Assembly: GCA_002322035.1 (NCBI GenBank)
Contig: DCNF01000026.1
Coordinates: 13,913-30,076, forward strand
From: Geobacter sp. UBA1603
GTDB taxonomy: Bacteria; Desulfobacterota; Desulfuromonadia; Geobacterales; Pseudopelobacteraceae
Direction: 5' to 3'
DNA: 16,164 bases
Positions 6,800 to 14,056 of the stretch are shown here, one piece after another; the stretch's first letter is position 1; each line of letters opens with the position of its first letter. A program made the position numbers and the translations under genes. Below the pieces are notes generated by a model. The model had not been told where the DNA came from. It made no database searches and was given only the letters and a program-made list of their open reading frames with translations.

Positions 6800-8218
6800 T
6801 TAGCGACCTTTACGGCGGGTAAGTGTCAAGGTGACCGGCTCCTCACGCAGAATCCGGATGGAAGCCGGAGCTGACAGGCCGGCCCGATATTCGGTCCCGC
6901 GGCCGATCCTGCTGGCATCAATGGTGGTGGTCAAGATTTGCTCGGTGCGGGCGATCTGGCTGGCTGGTCCCTCGATTTCGACGGTGGCCGGATCAACCTT
7001 CAGTACATGACCTGGTGCAGAACCGCGCGGCAGTGCTCCGCGGAGGGCGGGACGGACCGGCACAATCCGGCGTGATTTCTTCTCGGTTGTAATTTTTATG
7101 CCGGGCGGGTTGACCTCACTGATGGTCAGGCCCGGGGGAAGGGTAAAATTGGACGGTTTGATCGTGACAGTGGTCTGTCCCTCGCGGATGTCGCCTATGT
7201 CAACTTCAGCAGTCAGATCCAGTTTGCCCGGGGGCGGTGCCAGGCTTGAGCGGGAGGTGATCTTGACATTTACCTGTTCGGGGGTGCTTTTCAGCAGGAC
7301 GAGGTCGTCGGGCAGCCCCTGGATCTTGACCGGGGCGGTAACGGTGGTTATGCCCCCCTGACGCATGGTGACCATCAGCCAGAATGCCGTAACCGTGAGC
7401 AGGACTGCCGTTTTTGGCAGCAGATTTGAAACCAGCGCCCGGCGGAACGGGTGATGGTCTGTTTCGGTGCGGGGGGTGATTTCATGCTCGAGTTGCTCGA
7501 GGAGGTCATGGGCCGAATGGCAGGGTTTCAGCACCCCTCCCTGGGCCAGGGAGACTTCGCCCCGTTCTTCGGAAACAACCGCCACAATGGCGTCGCAACG
7601 TTCGGTCAGTCCGATGGCGGCCCGGTGGCGGGTGCCGAGATACCGGGGTAGCTCGGGGTTGGCCGACAGGGGCAAGTGGCAGGATGCCAGGGCGATTTTG
7701 CCGTCCCTGATCAGAATCGCTCCGTCGTGGAGCGGGGCGCCGTCGGCAAAAATCGATTCCAGGATCTGGGGAGATATGTCGCACTTCAGCCGGATACCGT
7801 TCAGGGCCAGATCGGTCAGGCAGTCGGTTCGCTGAAATACGACAATTGCGCCGGTCCGTTGGCTGGCCAGTGCAAAAAGTGTCTCGGCCAGGCCGGCAAA
7901 GTCACTGTGCACCTGCTCATCCCGGCGGCTGTCGAAAAAGTGCCGGACCAGGCTGAAACGGTAGAGCGCCTGACGGATTTCGTTCTGGAATACCACGATC
8001 ACAAGGACGATCAGGACAGTCCCCAACTCCTGCAGGATCCAGCTGGTCATGTGCAGGCCGAGAAAGCGGGTGACGAAATAGAGCAGGGTCAATACCCCGA
8101 TGCCGAAGAGGACCTGCATGGCACGGGTAGCCCGGAACCAGGAATAGAGCTGGTAGACCAGAAACGTCATGATCAGGATGTCAGCCAAGTCCTGTATGCG
8201 TATGAAGGGGTTGATCAC
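6800..8218 (-). CDS. cdaA: Diadenylate cyclase CdaA fused to a YbbR/CdaR-type regulatory region
   Basis: The 472-residue membrane protein joins two normally separate proteins. Residues about 10-80 hold three membrane segments typical of CdaA. The DAC (DisA_N) catalytic domain spans about 95-240, with the DGA motif at 165-167 and the RHR motif at 197-199 needed to make c-di-AMP from two ATP. A further membrane helix (about 266-286, LLTVTAFWLMVTM) resembles the start of YbbR proteins. The remaining 185 residues look like two YbbR repeats (about 290-375 and 385-468), predicted outside the cytoplasm. In Firmicutes CdaA is controlled by a separate CdaR with YbbR domains, usually beside glmM; here the two are one chain and glmM is not adjacent. 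The GTG start at 8218 gives the normal CdaA N-terminus. Its SD is weak and lies in a palindrome (8222-8234). Confidence 0.9.
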   Translation of the reverse strand: MINPFIRIQDLADILIMTFLVYQLYSWFRATRAMQVLFGIGVLTLLYFVTRFLGLHMTSWILQELGTVLIVLVIVVFQNEIRQALYRFSLVRHFFDSRRDEQVHSDFAGLAETLFALASQRTGAIVVFQRTDCLTDLALNGIRLKCDISPQILESIFADGAPLHDGAILIRDGKIALASCHLPLSANPELPRYLGTRHRAAIGLTERCDAIVAVVSEERGEVSLAQGGVLKPCHSAHDLLEQLEHEITPRTETDHHPFRRALVSNLLPKTAVLLTVTAFWLMVTMRQGGITTVTAPVKIQGLPDDLVLLKSTPEQVNVKITSRSSLAPPPGKLDLTAEVDIGDIREGQTTVTIKPSNFTLPPGLTISEVNPPGIKITTEKKSRRIVPVRPALRGALPRGSAPGHVLKVDPATVEIEGPASQIARTEQILTTTIDASRIGRGTEYRAGLSAPASIRILREEPVTLTLTRRKGR

Positions 8219-8221
8219 GGG

Positions 8222-8234
8222 AGGAGCTGCTCCT
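8222..8234. promoter_or_regulatory. Near-perfect palindrome overlapping the cdaA translation start region
   Basis: AGGAGC and GCTCCT form inverted six-base arms around a single central base, three bases before the cdaA GTG. On the minus strand the first arm is also the only SD-like sequence for cdaA. It could be an operator or chance; no partner protein is suggested. Confidence 0.3.
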
Positions 8235-8344
8235 GGTGCTCTCGGCTCGCAGGCCTTGTTTTTGCTGGTCTCTGCCTGGAAAGTATGTTACAAGCCTTCG
8301 GACGTATTTCAGCGCATCCAGCACACCGGCAAAGGCATTCAGCT

Positions 8345-9055
8345 ATGTTCAGGCTTTCCGAAAAGGGCGAAAAAATCCAGCAGATGTTCGATACGATCGC
8401 CCCGCGTTACGATTTTCTCAACCGCCTCTTAAGTTTCGGCATTGATCGCCGCTGGCGCAAGAAAGCGGTCAGGCTGCTAAAATACCGCGAGAATTCCCGA
8501 ATCCTGGATGTGGCGACCGGTACCTGCGACGTTGCTCTGGAGATCGCCCGCACGACTCCCGATTCAGTGCGGGTTACCGGTGCTGATTTCAGCCCCGAGA
8601 TGGTTGCCCTGGGCGAGGCAAAGGTGACGTCATCACCGTACGCGGCCAGAATCGATCTGAAGGTGGCCCCCTGCGAGGACCTCCCCTTTCCTTCGGAAAC
8701 GTTCGATTCGATCACCATAGCCTTCGGCATAAGGAACGTGGTCGACCGAAAGCTCGGCCTGGCCGAAATGTGGCGGGTTCTCAAACCGGGCGGCCGGATG
8801 ATCATCCTCGAGTTCTCAACGCCCCGCTCCCTGTTCTTCCGCCAGGTCTACCATTTCTATTTCCGCCGGGTGCTGCCGATGGTCGGCGGTCTTTTCTCGA
8901 CCTATAACGCCTACAAGTACCTGCCCGATTCGGTGCTGGAGTTTCCGTCTCACGAAGCGTTCGCGCAGATGATCGTCGAAGCCGGCTTCCGCAGCGTCCA
9001 TATCAAGGAGCTGACCTTCGGAATCGCCAGTATCTATGTGGGGGACAAGGACTAA
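8345..9055 (+). CDS. ubiE: UbiE/MenG-type demethylmenaquinone (quinone) C-methyltransferase
   Basis: The 236-residue protein is a class I SAM-dependent methyltransferase of the UbiE/MenG family, which adds the ring methyl group in the last step of menaquinone synthesis (and a C-methylation in ubiquinone synthesis). Family marks: the N-terminal MFDTIAPRYDFLNRLLSFGID-like segment (14-34), SAM motif I LDVATGTCDVA (about 54-64), IAFGIRNVVDR (about 128), and LKPGGRMIILEFSTP (about 150). An anaerobe of this type would use menaquinone, so the MenG role is favoured. The frame is open for another 670 bases upstream, but that part is antisense to cdaA and does not look like a protein; the ATG at 8345 gives the expected family N-terminus. 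The gene is divergent from cdaA (126-bp gap, no convincing promoter seen) and converges on plsY with only six bases between stops and no terminator. Confidence 0.92.
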   Translation: MFRLSEKGEKIQQMFDTIAPRYDFLNRLLSFGIDRRWRKKAVRLLKYRENSRILDVATGTCDVALEIARTTPDSVRVTGADFSPEMVALGEAKVTSSPYAARIDLKVAPCEDLPFPSETFDSITIAFGIRNVVDRKLGLAEMWRVLKPGGRMIILEFSTPRSLFFRQVYHFYFRRVLPMVGGLFSTYNAYKYLPDSVLEFPSHEAFAQMIVEAGFRSVHIKELTFGIASIYVGDKD

Positions 9056-9061
9056 AGAACT

Positions 9062-9667
9062 TCAGGCTTTGAATCTGTTTTCGGTGCCGGCGACCAGCCG
9101 GGCGATGTTTTCGTGATGGCGGATAATCACGATCGATGCAATCAGGGCGGTGGCGATGATCAGGCTGCGGCTCCCTCCCAGAAGCCATACCGCCGGGGGC
9201 ATTACCGCAGCAGCGCTGATTGATCCGAGCGAAACATAGCGCCAGACAACCATCAGCAGCAGAAAAACCGCCAGGGCAATTCCCACCGCCAGTGGCGCCA
9301 GTGCCAGAAACACCCCCAATGCAGTTGCCACGCCCTTTCCTCCCCTGAATTTCAGAAATACCGAAAAAACATGGCCGCAAAAAGCCGCCAGCCCGGCCCA
9401 TACCGCCAGATCCGTTGACGGGAAGACGTAGCGCAGGACCAGGACCGGTATGAGCCCCTTCAGGCAGTCGCCGATCAATGTCAGGATTCCGACTTTGCGG
9501 CCGACCGTGCGGTACAGGTTGGTGGCGCCGATGTTGCCGCTTCCCGTGGTGCGAACGTCAATTCCGTAGGCCTTGCCGAGCAGGAGTCCGGTCGGGATTG
9601 ACCCGAGCAGATAGGCAGCGGCCAGAGACAACACCAGAATATTTATGGGAGGTTGTCCGGTAATCAT
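9062..9667 (-). CDS. plsY: Acyl-phosphate:glycerol-3-phosphate acyltransferase PlsY
   Basis: The 201-residue inner-membrane protein catalyses acyl transfer from acyl-phosphate to glycerol-3-phosphate, the first step of phospholipid synthesis in most bacteria. The three PlsY motifs are present: GSIPTGLLLGK followed by TTGSGNIGATNLYR (about 22-53), KFRGGKGVATALG (about 105-117), and HHENI near the C-terminus (about 184-188). Several hydrophobic segments span the length, and size matches the family. The ATG follows the bamD stop by two bases (TGATCATG) and has no SD, which suggests translational coupling to bamD. It is the last gene of the putative minus-strand operon that starts at 11808. Confidence 0.95.
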   Translation of the reverse strand: MITGQPPINILVLSLAAAYLLGSIPTGLLLGKAYGIDVRTTGSGNIGATNLYRTVGRKVGILTLIGDCLKGLIPVLVLRYVFPSTDLAVWAGLAAFCGHVFSVFLKFRGGKGVATALGVFLALAPLAVGIALAVFLLLMVVWRYVSLGSISAAAVMPPAVWLLGGSRSLIIATALIASIVIIRHHENIARLVAGTENRFKA

Positions 9668-9669
9668 GA

Positions 9670-10416
9670 TCAGAAATACTTGTCCATGACCTTGTTGGCG
9701 TCTTTGATGTAGCGGCTGTCGGGGAACTCGCGCATCAGCCGGCTGTAGGCTTCACGACCTTTAGCCTTCTGGCCCGACTGAAGATAAGCCCAGCCCAGGT
9801 AGTAGAGCAATTCGTCACGAAGCTGGAGGTCGGAAAAGTTTTTCAGGGCATGCTCGAAACGGGCGATCGCTGCCGGGAATTTGTCGTTTTTCAGGTAGAA
9901 ACGCCCGACGTATATTTCATACTGCAGCTGCTTTTCACGGCAGTTGCGGATCTTTTCGGCGGCATCGGCACGGTGCTCTCCGTCAGGATAGAGCGTGGTA
10001 TAGGACTGGAACACCGTCAGGGCATTCATGACCGGAGTCTGGTCGGTGTCGGTGCTGTTAATCTGGTTGTAGTGGCTCAAACCCTGACGGTAAAGAGCAT
10101 AGCCGGCCTGCGGATGGCTGGGGTGGAGTTTGCGGAAGTCCTCGTACGCTGCCGCCGCCTCGATATAATCCCTGTTGAGGAAATGGGCATCGGCGATTCC
10201 GATCTCGGCCCGGGCCATCAGTTCCGGTGACTGGTAGCTTTCCTTGACCTTTTTCCACTGGGCGATCGCATCTTCATAGTTTCCGTCCCGGAAAAACTGC
10301 TCCCCCTCGCGGTAGAGCAGGTCGGGGGCCTTGTTGGCCTGGGGGGTGGCGCAGCCCTGCAGCAGCACCAGCAGGCAGATGGTCAGGCCGGGGGCCAGTC
10401 GTGACAGGTAATTCAT
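9670..10416 (-). CDS. bamD: Outer-membrane assembly lipoprotein BamD
   Basis: This is a 248-residue lipoprotein of the BamD/ComL/YfiO family, a TPR scaffold of the BAM complex that inserts beta-barrel proteins into the outer membrane. It has a signal peptide with lipobox LQGC followed by ATPQA, and then a series of TPR-like helical pairs through the whole length. Family segments include YEDFRKLHPSHPQAGYALYRQGLS, with the SHYNQ and DQTP region, and ELYVARYYLK-like YEIYVGRFYLKN. The ATG at 10416 is preferred over an in-frame GTG at 10428: GAGAGA lies a few bases before the ATG, while nothing SD-like precedes the GTG. Only 66 bases separate it from the upstream enoyl-reductase-like gene, with no terminator; plsY follows two bases after the stop. 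Confidence 0.88.
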   Translation of the reverse strand: MNYLSRLAPGLTICLLVLLQGCATPQANKAPDLLYREGEQFFRDGNYEDAIAQWKKVKESYQSPELMARAEIGIADAHFLNRDYIEAAAAYEDFRKLHPSHPQAGYALYRQGLSHYNQINSTDTDQTPVMNALTVFQSYTTLYPDGEHRADAAEKIRNCREKQLQYEIYVGRFYLKNDKFPAAIARFEHALKNFSDLQLRDELLYYLGWAYLQSGQKAKGREAYSRLMREFPDSRYIKDANKVMDKYF

Positions 10417-10482
10417 GGGATCTCTCACAGGTAGTCAGTAGATTGCTCAGCTTTGCTCGCAGCGCCCCGTATGGCGGGATTT

Positions 10483-11808
10483 TTACAGGATACCGGCGCC
10501 GCGCGGGTCCGTAACCAGCCGGGCAATGATGTCGTGGTTCAGCCAGAGGGCCGGTGCCGCGGGGGCCCATGAGCCGTGGAGCATCAGCCGCCCGGTTGAC
10601 AGAAACACGATGCGCGACAGCTCTGCGCAGACCAGGCGTTTCTGGTCGGCATGCATCCCCATCAGGTCTGCCGAGCTGGCCAGCATCAGCTCGGCCTGCT
10701 CGCGGGTATTGTGCTGGGGCCAACTGTCATAGGCCACCAGCGACGATAGAAGCGGTGAGGAGAGATAGGCATCGGCCCGCTTCAGCATCCCCTGGACGGT
10801 CTCCCCTTCCTTGAGCATCTCCTGGCAGGTGGAAAAAAGCCGATCGGCTGCGGCGCCTGCTTCGCGACGTATGGCGGTCAGAAGAGGATAAAGTGATATC
10901 TCGACTCCCAGGAACAGGGCGCTTGAATTGGTCAGAATCTCAGGGCAGTTGAATACGGTGGCGATGGTCCCCCGGGAGGTGAACTCGGCGGCGATGTCTT
11001 CCAGGCGCATTTTGGCCCAGCCCTGGACGTACGGGGTGTAGGACTGCCAACGGTAATCACCGCCAACCAGCACTGACGTGCCGTGGTAGCCGTAGGCGGC
11101 GTAGCGCACCTGGCCGCCGTTGCCCTGGATGCGATTGCGCAGGGACGAGGTCTCCTCGATCAGATAGCGGAAGGTGTCGGCCGTGACTTCGTTGAAGCTG
11201 GCATCGCACAGGCGCCCCAGATTGCTGCCCCAGAAGTCGGCGGATGCCAGGAATTTGTCGCCGGTACCCTTGAAAACCCTGTTTAAGAGCGGCATCAGCA
11301 CCCGGGCACGGGGAATCCCGCCGGCCATGGAGTGGGCAAACAGCACGTTGGCTCCAGCCTGAATGCGGGATTCAAGCTCCTCGGCCAGGCGGGAAAGGGC
11401 TGCGCGGAAACGGGATGTGCCGGCTGTCCGTGCCGCTGCGATGAATTCGTCGGAAAAGCTGGTCTGTTGCCATTCATCGGTTTTGAGCTTCTTCAACTGC
11501 TCGGAAACCGATGGGAGGCCGCAGGCCGGCTCCATGTCAAAACCTGCTTCAAGCGGGATGTTAATGATCGTGCTTCCCAGAATCCCCTGAGCCTCCGACA
11601 GCTCCTCGTCGGTCAGTGGACGGAGGGTGCCGTCGCCGTCACGTCGTCCGACCGTGGTGCCGATAACGGTCATGCCCAGACGCCGGGCTTCGTCGATCAG
11701 CCCGTTCGCATATCCCCGGCCGAACAGTTCGCCCACCAGCACCAGTACATCTCCGTTTTTATATCCGGCCGCTTCCGGCAGCTGCTCCAGCGGTCTGTAG
11801 TTCGTCAT
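10483..11808 (-). CDS. Putative enoyl-ACP-reductase-like protein (possibly FabMG family)
   Basis: This 441-residue protein is not recognised with certainty. It has a Rossmann-like nucleotide-binding start: a beta strand VLVLVGE, then GRGYANGLIDEARR and MTVIGTTVGRRD (about 20-56), with a second region of strands and helices (VLFAHSMAGG near 155). A stretch with SYTPYVQGWAK (about 256-266) contains Tyr-x8-Lys, the active-site spacing described for FabV-type enoyl-ACP reductases. The whole recalls proteins annotated as the enoyl-ACP reductase FabMG family in related bacteria, but I cannot verify that without a search. The ATG at 11808 is chosen because GAGGGAGGG lies four bases upstream; the longer ATG at 11835 falls inside a candidate -10 box. 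Downstream bamD and plsY are on the same strand without a terminator, which fits a lipid/envelope role. Confidence 0.6.
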   Translation of the reverse strand: MTNYRPLEQLPEAAGYKNGDVLVLVGELFGRGYANGLIDEARRLGMTVIGTTVGRRDGDGTLRPLTDEELSEAQGILGSTIINIPLEAGFDMEPACGLPSVSEQLKKLKTDEWQQTSFSDEFIAAARTAGTSRFRAALSRLAEELESRIQAGANVLFAHSMAGGIPRARVLMPLLNRVFKGTGDKFLASADFWGSNLGRLCDASFNEVTADTFRYLIEETSSLRNRIQGNGGQVRYAAYGYHGTSVLVGGDYRWQSYTPYVQGWAKMRLEDIAAEFTSRGTIATVFNCPEILTNSSALFLGVEISLYPLLTAIRREAGAAADRLFSTCQEMLKEGETVQGMLKRADAYLSSPLLSSLVAYDSWPQHNTREQAELMLASSADLMGMHADQKRLVCAELSRIVFLSTGRLMLHGSWAPAAPALWLNHDIIARLVTDPRGAGIL

Positions 11809-11812
11809 CCGG

Positions 11813-11821
11813 CCCTCCCTC
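11813..11821 (-). promoter_or_regulatory. Ribosome binding site that fixes the start at 11808
   Basis: On the minus strand GAGGGAGGG is followed by CCGG and then ATG at 11808. No comparable SD precedes the longer in-frame ATG at 11835. Confidence 0.75.
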
Positions 11822-11834
11822 AAATAATTCAACA

Positions 11835-11864
11835 TTCATAGCATGAACCCAGCTTGCTTGTGAA
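11835..11864 (-). promoter_or_regulatory. Candidate sigma-70 promoter of the enoyl-reductase-like/bamD/plsY operon
   Basis: On the minus strand, -35-like TTCACA (11864-11859) and -10-like TATGAA (11840-11835) are separated by 18 bases, and the -10 is preceded by TGC (an extended -10). The predicted transcript would start about 20 bases before the ATG at 11808. Confidence 0.5.
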
Positions 11865-11887
11865 TAGAAAAAGCGCGAGTTGACCGC

Positions 11888-11916
11888 GTGACAAGCAGAA
11901 TGATTCGTGCTATGGT
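11888..11916 (+). promoter_or_regulatory. Candidate sigma-70 promoter of hypE
   Basis: A -35-like GTGACA (11888-11893) and a -10-like TATGGT (11911-11916) with a 17-base spacer; TGC directly before the -10 makes it an extended -10. The GTG start at 11950 lies about 34 bases downstream. It is back to back with the divergent promoter at 11835-11864. Confidence 0.5.
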
Positions 11917-11949
11917 CACGACCTATTCCACCAGGTGGGAGAAGGTTTT

Positions 11950-12963
11950 GTGAACAGTCAGAAAATCATGCTTGGTCATGGCAGCGGCGGTCGCCTGTCG
12001 CATCAGCTGCTCGATGAACTGATCATACCGGCTCTGGGGAACGATCCGTCCGCCGGCCAGAACGATGCCGCACTGCTTGAGCCTCCCGCCGGGCGTCTGG
12101 CGTACACCACCGATTCGTTTGTGGTTGATCCGGTGATTTTTCCGGGTGGCACGATCGGCAGCCTGGCGGTGCACGGCACGGTCAACGACCTGGCCATGAT
12201 GGGAGCCCGCCCGCTCTGGCTGAGTGTCGGGCTGATCCTGGAAGAGGGGCTTGACCGGGACGAGCTGGCGCTGATTCTGGCCGATATGCGCCGGGCGGCG
12301 GACAGCGCCGGAGTCATGATCGTTACCGGTGATACCAAGGTCGTGCCGCGCGGCAAGGCAGACAGGATCTTTATCTGCACGTCCGGCATCGGCCTGATCG
12401 AACATGATCTGGCGATCCACGGCGGCAATGCCCGCCCCGGAGATGCCGTTATTATCAGCGGCACGGTCGGTGACCACGGTGTGGCGGTCATGGCCGGCCG
12501 GGAGGGGCTTTCGATCGGGACTGACGTCCGCAGCGACTCGGCGGCCTTGCATGGCCTTGTCGAGCGCCTGCTTGCCGCGGTCGGCCCTGATCTGCATGTG
12601 CTGCGCGACCCGACCCGTGGCGGGGTGGCCACGACGATCAAGGAGATCGCCCTGCAGTCGCAGGTTGGCATTACCCTGCGGGAGCAGGCTGTTCCGGTGC
12701 TGCCCGGAGTGCGGGGAGTCTGCTCGATCCTTGGGCTTGACCCGCTTTTTGTGGCCAATGAAGGCAAACTGCTGGCGTTTGTGGCACCGGCGGCGGCCCA
12801 GGCCGCCTGTGATGCCCTGCGCGCCCACCCACTTGGCCAGCAGGCGGCGATTATCGGTGTGGTCGAAGAAGGCCCGTCAGGCAAGGTGCGCATGGAGACA
12901 TCGATCGGCGGCCTTAGGGCCGTGGAGATGCTGGCGGGGGAACAGCTCCCCAGGATCTGCTGA
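11950..12963 (+). CDS. hypE: Hydrogenase maturation carbamoyl-phosphate-side dehydratase HypE
   Basis: HypE (337 residues) dehydrates the carbamoyl group that HypF places on its C-terminal cysteine to a thiocyanate, providing the CN ligands of the NiFe centre of [NiFe] hydrogenases. It belongs to the AIRS/PurM ATP-binding fold: the N-terminal LGHGSGGRLS (about 8-17), NDAALLEPP, the YTTDSFVVDP and HGTVNDLAMMGARP segments, and GDTKVV. The protein ends in the invariant PRIC, whose last cysteine is the modified residue. The GTG at 11950 is preferred over one at 11935 because AGAAGG lies four bases upstream and the family normally starts close to LGHGSGG. No other hyp genes or hydrogenase subunits are in the window; the next genes are a tRNA deacylase and an acetyltransferase. 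Confidence 0.95.
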   Translation: MNSQKIMLGHGSGGRLSHQLLDELIIPALGNDPSAGQNDAALLEPPAGRLAYTTDSFVVDPVIFPGGTIGSLAVHGTVNDLAMMGARPLWLSVGLILEEGLDRDELALILADMRRAADSAGVMIVTGDTKVVPRGKADRIFICTSGIGLIEHDLAIHGGNARPGDAVIISGTVGDHGVAVMAGREGLSIGTDVRSDSAALHGLVERLLAAVGPDLHVLRDPTRGGVATTIKEIALQSQVGITLREQAVPVLPGVRGVCSILGLDPLFVANEGKLLAFVAPAAAQAACDALRAHPLGQQAAIIGVVEEGPSGKVRMETSIGGLRAVEMLAGEQLPRIC

Positions 12964-13021
12964 AATTCTTGAAGAACCGCCTCCTCATAACGCGAGGCTT
13001 TGTTGAAAAGGATGTTCCCGC

Positions 13022-13504
13022 ATGGCAAAGGATAAGGCGCCGGTCACTCCGGCAGTCCGTCTGCTCCGGGCAGAAAAAGCGCTCTATACCGACCACCTCT
13101 ATGCTTACCAGGACAAGGGAGGTACTGCCGTGTCCGCCCGGGAGCTGGGGGTCGATGAGCACTCCGTCATCAAGACCCTGGTGATGGAGGATGAGGGTCA
13201 CAACCCGCTGATTATCCTGATGCATGGTGATCGCCAGGTTTCCACCAGGGAACTGGCCCGCCAGATCGGCGCCCGCCAAGTGAACCCCTGCGCGCCGGAA
13301 ATGGCGCTGAAGCACACCGGCTACCAGGTTGGCGGAACGTCCCCCTTCGGTACACGGCGTCCCATGCCGGTCTATGTCGAAGCGACGATTGCCGGCCTGG
13401 AGCGGATCTATATCAACGGCGGCAAACGGGGCTACCTGGTGTCCATGGCGCCGTCAGAACTGCAGCGGATACTGAAACCGGTGGCGGTGAGCGCTGCTCT
13501 GTAA
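13022..13504 (+). CDS. ybaK: YbaK/EbsC-type Cys-tRNA(Pro) deacylase
   Basis: The 160-residue protein belongs to the YbaK/ProX editing family. YbaK hydrolyses Cys-tRNA(Pro) in trans, correcting mischarging by prolyl-tRNA synthetase. The features seen are VDEHSVIKTLVM with the conserved lysine K51, the DRQVSTRELAR segment (about 70-80), and GGTSPFG at 104-110, which shapes the substrate pocket. Length matches the family. The ATG at 13022 has AAAGGA about ten bases upstream. It lies 58 bases after hypE and 15 bases before the next start at 13520, all on the plus strand with no terminator, so the three genes probably share a transcript. Related editing proteins with other amino acid specificity cannot be excluded from sequence alone. 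Confidence 0.9.
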   Translation: MAKDKAPVTPAVRLLRAEKALYTDHLYAYQDKGGTAVSARELGVDEHSVIKTLVMEDEGHNPLIILMHGDRQVSTRELARQIGARQVNPCAPEMALKHTGYQVGGTSPFGTRRPMPVYVEATIAGLERIYINGGKRGYLVSMAPSELQRILKPVAVSAAL

Positions 13505-13519
13505 AGAGGGAGGCAGGTG

Positions 13520-13969
13520 ATGTTGAGAAAAGCCCAGATCGGCGATGTCAAGGAAATCCAGAAACTGCTGACCCTCTATGCCAGCCGGGGTGACATGCTC
13601 TCCCGCTCGCTGTCTGAGTTGTACGAGGCGCTGCGTGACTATTACGTGGAGGTCGAAGAGGGGCAGCTGCTCGGAACCGCCGCTCTTCACATCGTCTGGG
13701 ATGATCTGGCGGAAGTCCGCTCGGTTGCCGTCGCTGAAAACGTGGGAAGAAAAGGGGTTGGCAGCCGCCTGGTGACGGCCTGCATCGAAGATGCCCGCAG
13801 CCTGGGACTCAAGCGGGTGTTCTGCCTCACCTACAAGCCGGACTTTTTCGCAAAATTCGGTTTCCGGCTGGTGGATAAGTCGGAATTGCCCCACAAGGTC
13901 TGGGGCGACTGCATCAAGTGCGTCAAGTTTCCCGATTGTGATGAGAATGCAATGATCCTCGATCTGTAA
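13520..13969 (+). CDS. Single-domain GNAT acetyltransferase, N-acetylglutamate synthase-like
   Basis: This 149-residue GNAT enzyme has the N-terminal MLRKAQIGDVKEIQKLL helix region, the acetyl-CoA pyrophosphate-binding loop in ENVGRKGVGSRL (about 76-87), and a C-terminal part with FCLTYKPDFFAKFGF, LPHKVW, and the cysteine pair in DCIKCVKFPDCDE. That C-terminal pattern matches the short N-acetylglutamate synthases (ArgA-like, lacking the kinase-like domain) that make N-acetylglutamate from glutamate and acetyl-CoA in arginine synthesis; I infer this role but no arginine genes are adjacent. ATG at 13520 is chosen over the GTG at 13517 because GAGGGAGG (13506-13513) is better spaced. The TAA stop lies within a short hairpin (13963-13980). 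Confidence 0.85.
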   Translation: MLRKAQIGDVKEIQKLLTLYASRGDMLSRSLSELYEALRDYYVEVEEGQLLGTAALHIVWDDLAEVRSVAVAENVGRKGVGSRLVTACIEDARSLGLKRVFCLTYKPDFFAKFGFRLVDKSELPHKVWGDCIKCVKFPDCDENAMILDL

Positions 13970-13980
13970 CCAATTACAGA
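13963..13980. other. Stem-loop over the GNAT gene stop codon
   Basis: TCTGTAA and TTACAGA form a perfect seven-base stem around the loop CCAA, and the stop codon TAA is the inner end of the first arm. No T-run follows, so it is not a typical intrinsic terminator; it may be a weak terminator or 3'-end stabiliser. Confidence 0.45.
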
Positions 13981-14040
13981 CCCGGGCCCGCTCTGTGTTG
14001 GCTCGTCTTCAGCCGCTCACCCCGCTCTGCCAGCCCACTT

Positions 14041-14056
14041 CCCTGTCTCTACAGGG
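14041..14056. other. Stem-loop over the stop codon of the convergent cNMP-binding gene
   Basis: CCCTGT and ACAGGG form a perfect six-base stem with a four-base loop. The minus-strand TAG stop (14051-14049) falls at the loop. No T-run follows on the minus strand. With the stem-loop at 13963-13980 it frames the 79-bp gap between the two converging genes. Confidence 0.4.

Noticed and set aside
7676..8344. Long in-frame extension upstream of ubiE
   Set aside because: It is antisense to the well-supported cdaA gene, reads as low-quality sequence, and the UbiE family N-terminus begins at the ATG at 8345.
10429..10482. Possible terminator between the enoyl-reductase-like gene and bamD
   Set aside because: Only a short CCCG/CGGG pairing without a T-run on the minus strand was found, so read-through is more likely.
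11923..13028. Two long minus-strand frames (301 and 341 codons) across hypE
   Set aside because: They are antisense shadows of hypE in GC-rich DNA, with Arg/Ser/Pro-rich or Gly/Asp/His-rich composition and no domain pattern, while hypE is unmistakable.
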